From the NCBI RefSeq assembly GCF_004151245.1, contig NZ_JUIW01000002.1, positions 1 to 64,000 of the forward strand: 64,000 bases of DNA, in the 5' to 3' direction. Position 1 is the first letter of the stretch, and each line of letters opens with the position of its first letter. Positions 62,448 through 64,000 of this stretch are shown piece by piece. The notes under the pieces were generated by a model. It made no database searches. It saw only the letters and a program-made list of their open reading frames with translations, and was not told where the DNA came from. Source of the DNA: Flavobacterium beibuense. Lineage in GTDB: Bacteria > Bacteroidota > Bacteroidia > Flavobacteriales > Flavobacteriaceae. The translations under genes and the position numbers were made by a program.

Positions 62448-63841
62448 TTTCCGATGCAGAAATTAGCAAATATGTTTCCTAAAAGCTCGTCGTTTGTAAC
62501 CTGACCTGTTATTTCTCCAAAGAAATAAAGTGCCTGTCTAATGTCGATAGCCATAAGGTCTGCCGAAATACCTGAACGTAGCCCAAACTGTACTTTTTGT
62601 ATTTCTTCTAATGCCTTTAATAACGAATCATAGTGTCTTGTATTAGTTACTATGGTTTCGTTATTGCGAAGGGCTCCTGTATTTACAAATGATAAAAGTT
62701 TTTCTTTCAGTTCCTCAACACCTGTGTTTTCTTTTGCAGAAAGCAGGTAAAGCTCAGGGATTGCCTTTATAATTTCTGATTTTTGAATATCAGTAAGTTT
62801 GTCTGCTTTATTACCTAATACTACCAGAGGCTTTAGAGGGAATTGATTTTTAATTTTTTCAATCTCTATTTTCAGGCGTTTCATCTGAGCTTCTTCACTA
62901 GCGAGTTGAGAGCTGTCTACCAAATAGATAACAACCTGAGCCTGTTCTATTTTCTCAAAAGTCTTTTTAATACCAATGCTTTCAACCACATCCTGTGTTT
63001 CCCTTATACCGGCAGTATCTATAAAACGGAAGCCGATACCATTTATAACCAATTCGTCTTCAATAGTATCACGGGTTGTCCCTGCAATGTCCGACACGAT
63101 AGCACGCTCTTCATTAAGTAATGCATTTAAAAGTGTAGATTTACCTACATTCGGTTCCCCTACAATAGCTACAGGTATACCGTTTTTAATTACATTACCC
63201 ACGGCAAAAGAGTCTATAAGTCTTTTAAGAACAAATTCTATCCTGTCTAAAAGATCATGGAATTGAGTCCTGTCTGCAAATTCAACATCTTCTTCAGCAA
63301 AATCCAGTTCCAGTTCAATAAGTGATGCAAAATTTAAAAGCTCATCCCTAAGTTTGGCGATTTCGTTAGAAAATCCGCCACGCATCTGCTGCATGGCAAT
63401 TTGGTGAGAAGCTTCATTATCACTGGCTATTAGGTCGGCCACAGCCTCCGCTTGAGATAAGTCTAATTTACCATTTAGAAATGCCCTCAGGGTAAATTCT
63501 CCGGCATTTGCCATTCGGCATCCCTTACGGAGCATAAGCTGTATAATTTGCTGTTGGATATAAGTAGAACCATGACATGATATTTCAACAGTATTTTCTC
63601 CCGTATAAGAATTAGGCCCTTTAAAAACCGAAAGCAATACCTGATCGTATATCCTGTTGTCTTCGGCAATATGTCCTAAGTGAATGGTATGTGTTTTTTG
63701 CTTAGTGATATCCTTGCCAGAAACAGAACGGAAAACCTTTGAAGCAATGGTTATAGCATCGTTTCCGGAAAGTCGTATAATGGCAATGGCTCCCGCGCCT
63801 GACGGAGTTGCAAGGGCAACAATGGTATCCTGAGAAATCAT
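62444..63841 (-). CDS. mnmE: tRNA uridine-5-carboxymethylaminomethyl modification GTPase MnmE
   Basis: A 465-residue GTPase that, with MnmG, modifies the wobble uridine of certain tRNAs. The N-terminal tetrahydrofolate-binding domain is TIVALATPSGAGAIAIIRLSG. The helical domain holds the inserted G domain: GEPNVGKSTLLNALLNEERA, GTTRDTIED, DTAGIRE and NKAD. The C-terminal CIGK-stop carries the catalytic Cys. I chose ATG 63839-63841 (MISQDTIVAL); a TTG two codons upstream is less likely. TATCTTTG at 63859-63866 is a good -7 box. The last codons form the right repeat of the island; the protein is complete. Confidence 0.97.
   Translation of the reverse strand: MISQDTIVALATPSGAGAIAIIRLSGNDAITIASKVFRSVSGKDITKQKTHTIHLGHIAEDNRIYDQVLLSVFKGPNSYTGENTVEISCHGSTYIQQQIIQLMLRKGCRMANAGEFTLRAFLNGKLDLSQAEAVADLIASDNEASHQIAMQQMRGGFSNEIAKLRDELLNFASLIELELDFAEEDVEFADRTQFHDLLDRIEFVLKRLIDSFAVGNVIKNGIPVAIVGEPNVGKSTLLNALLNEERAIVSDIAGTTRDTIEDELVINGIGFRFIDTAGIRETQDVVESIGIKKTFEKIEQAQVVIYLVDSSQLASEEAQMKRLKIEIEKIKNQFPLKPLVVLGNKADKLTDIQKSEIIKAIPELYLLSAKENTGVEELKEKLLSFVNTGALRNNETIVTNTRHYDSLLKALEEIQKVQFGLRSGISADLMAIDIRQALYFFGEITGQVTNDELLGNIFANFCIGK
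62445..62469. repeat. Right copy of the 25-bp repeat (attR-like, in mnmE)
   Basis: Identical to 47819-47843. It covers the last codons of mnmE (NFCIGK) and two bases of the TAG stop. The mnmE reading frame stays intact. Confidence 0.85.
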
Positions 63842-63858
63842 AAACAAAAAATTTTATG

Positions 63859-63866
63859 CAAAGATA
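63859..63866 (-). promoter_or_regulatory. -7 box of the mnmE promoter
   Basis: TATCTTTG on the minus strand, a perfect TAnnTTTG match, 17 bp before the mnmE ATG. The rest of the sequence to the window end (63867-64000) shows no gene. Confidence 0.6.
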
Positions 63867-64000
63867 GTATTAAAACAAACAACTGCATTATTTTACCATT
63901 CATCGCAAGAAAAGAGTCAATTATCTAAAAAATGACTTTCTATAATTAAGTATCAATACATTTGTATCATAATTTATAATAAACCCCACAAACAACTAAG

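Larger units (their letters stand above)
47819..62469. mobile_element. Putative genomic island integrated at the 3' end of mnmE
   Basis: A 25-bp perfect direct repeat bounds this segment: 47819-47843 and 62445-62469. The right copy is the last eight codons of mnmE plus two bases of its stop (encoding NFCIGK-stop); the left copy stands alone, 145 bp after ilvA. This is the attL/attR pattern of elements that use the mnmE (trmE/thdF) 3' end, as SGI1 does in Salmonella. Contents: HipBA, a kinase/LytTR pair, PI-PLC-lectin, giant adhesin, outer-membrane barrel, truncated IS3. Base composition varies strongly inside it. GAGGTACAA motifs cluster near both ends. No integrase gene was found, so mobility is doubtful. 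Confidence 0.75.

Noticed and set aside
62444-63847. Longer mnmE start at 63847
   Set aside because: That start would be TTG; the ATG at 63839-63841 gives the N-terminus typical of MnmE (MISQDTIVAL).
1-64000. tRNA, rRNA and riboswitch genes
   Set aside because: No cloverleaf with the conserved T-loop, no rRNA-like stretch and no recognisable riboswitch core were found by eye; a covariance-model scan would be decisive.

Overview
The window looks like a low-GC chromosomal segment of a Bacteroidota member, most likely a Flavobacteriaceae bacterium. The evidence is -7 boxes of the Bacteroidetes type TAnnTTTG in front of several genes, type IX secretion (T9SS) C-terminal sorting domains, SprB-repeat adhesins, a DUF6660/CzcA-TolC fusion/CzcB metal efflux cassette, and a FecI/FecR/TonB-receptor regulatory triad. 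No rRNA, tRNA or CRISPR array was seen.

Layout. 1-0.9 kb: N-terminal part of a SprB-repeat adhesin running off the left edge. 1-6 kb: a tail-collar protein, a c-type cytochrome lipoprotein and a NarL-type two-component operon. 6-7.6 kb: a PhnA-like protein that lacks most zinc ligands, a 31-bp perfect inverted-repeat terminator and a truncated peptidase. 7.8-14.7 kb: heavy-metal RND efflux operon (CzcA fused to a TolC-like protein, plus a His-rich CzcB) and an MtfA-like peptidase. 14.9-20.2 kb: a hybrid histidine kinase broken by a frameshift in an A7 run, and a patatin-like phospholipase. 20.2-27.8 kb: a LytS/LytR-type pair divergent from a TolC-RND-adaptor operon. 27.8-32.1 kb: DUF2254 protein, ankyrin protein and large catalase. 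32.3-39.7 kb: a T9SS-sorted propeller protein and two paralogous lipoproteins, divergent from ECF sigma, FecR and a TonB receptor. 40.0-47.7 kb: ilvE-D-B-N-C-A, preceded by two tandem isoleucine-rich leader peptides, each followed by its own attenuator. 47.8-62.5 kb: an accessory island. 62.4-63.8 kb: mnmE.

Two systems deserve most attention. First, the ilv leader: two consecutive leader peptides (8 Ile of 25 residues; 9 Ile of 18 residues, eight of them consecutive), each with a terminator and a competing antiterminator segment visible in the sequence. Second, the island: its ends are a 25-bp perfect direct repeat copied from the 3' end of mnmE, so it appears to have integrated between convergent ilvA and mnmE. 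It carries HipBA, a histidine kinase and LytTR regulator, a PI-PLC/ricin-lectin protein, a 2052-residue T9SS adhesin (rhamnose/galactose-lectin-like domain, 12 SprB repeats, HYR-like domains), an outer-membrane barrel protein and a truncated IS3. The promoters of the kinase operon and of the PLC-adhesin operon both carry a pair of AGAACA-containing repeats exactly 21 bp apart, the geometry expected for a LytTR regulator. This suggests the island carries its own regulator of the adhesin operon. No integrase was found, so the island may be defective or mobilised in trans.

All functions are inferred from sequence motifs read by eye; no database search was possible.
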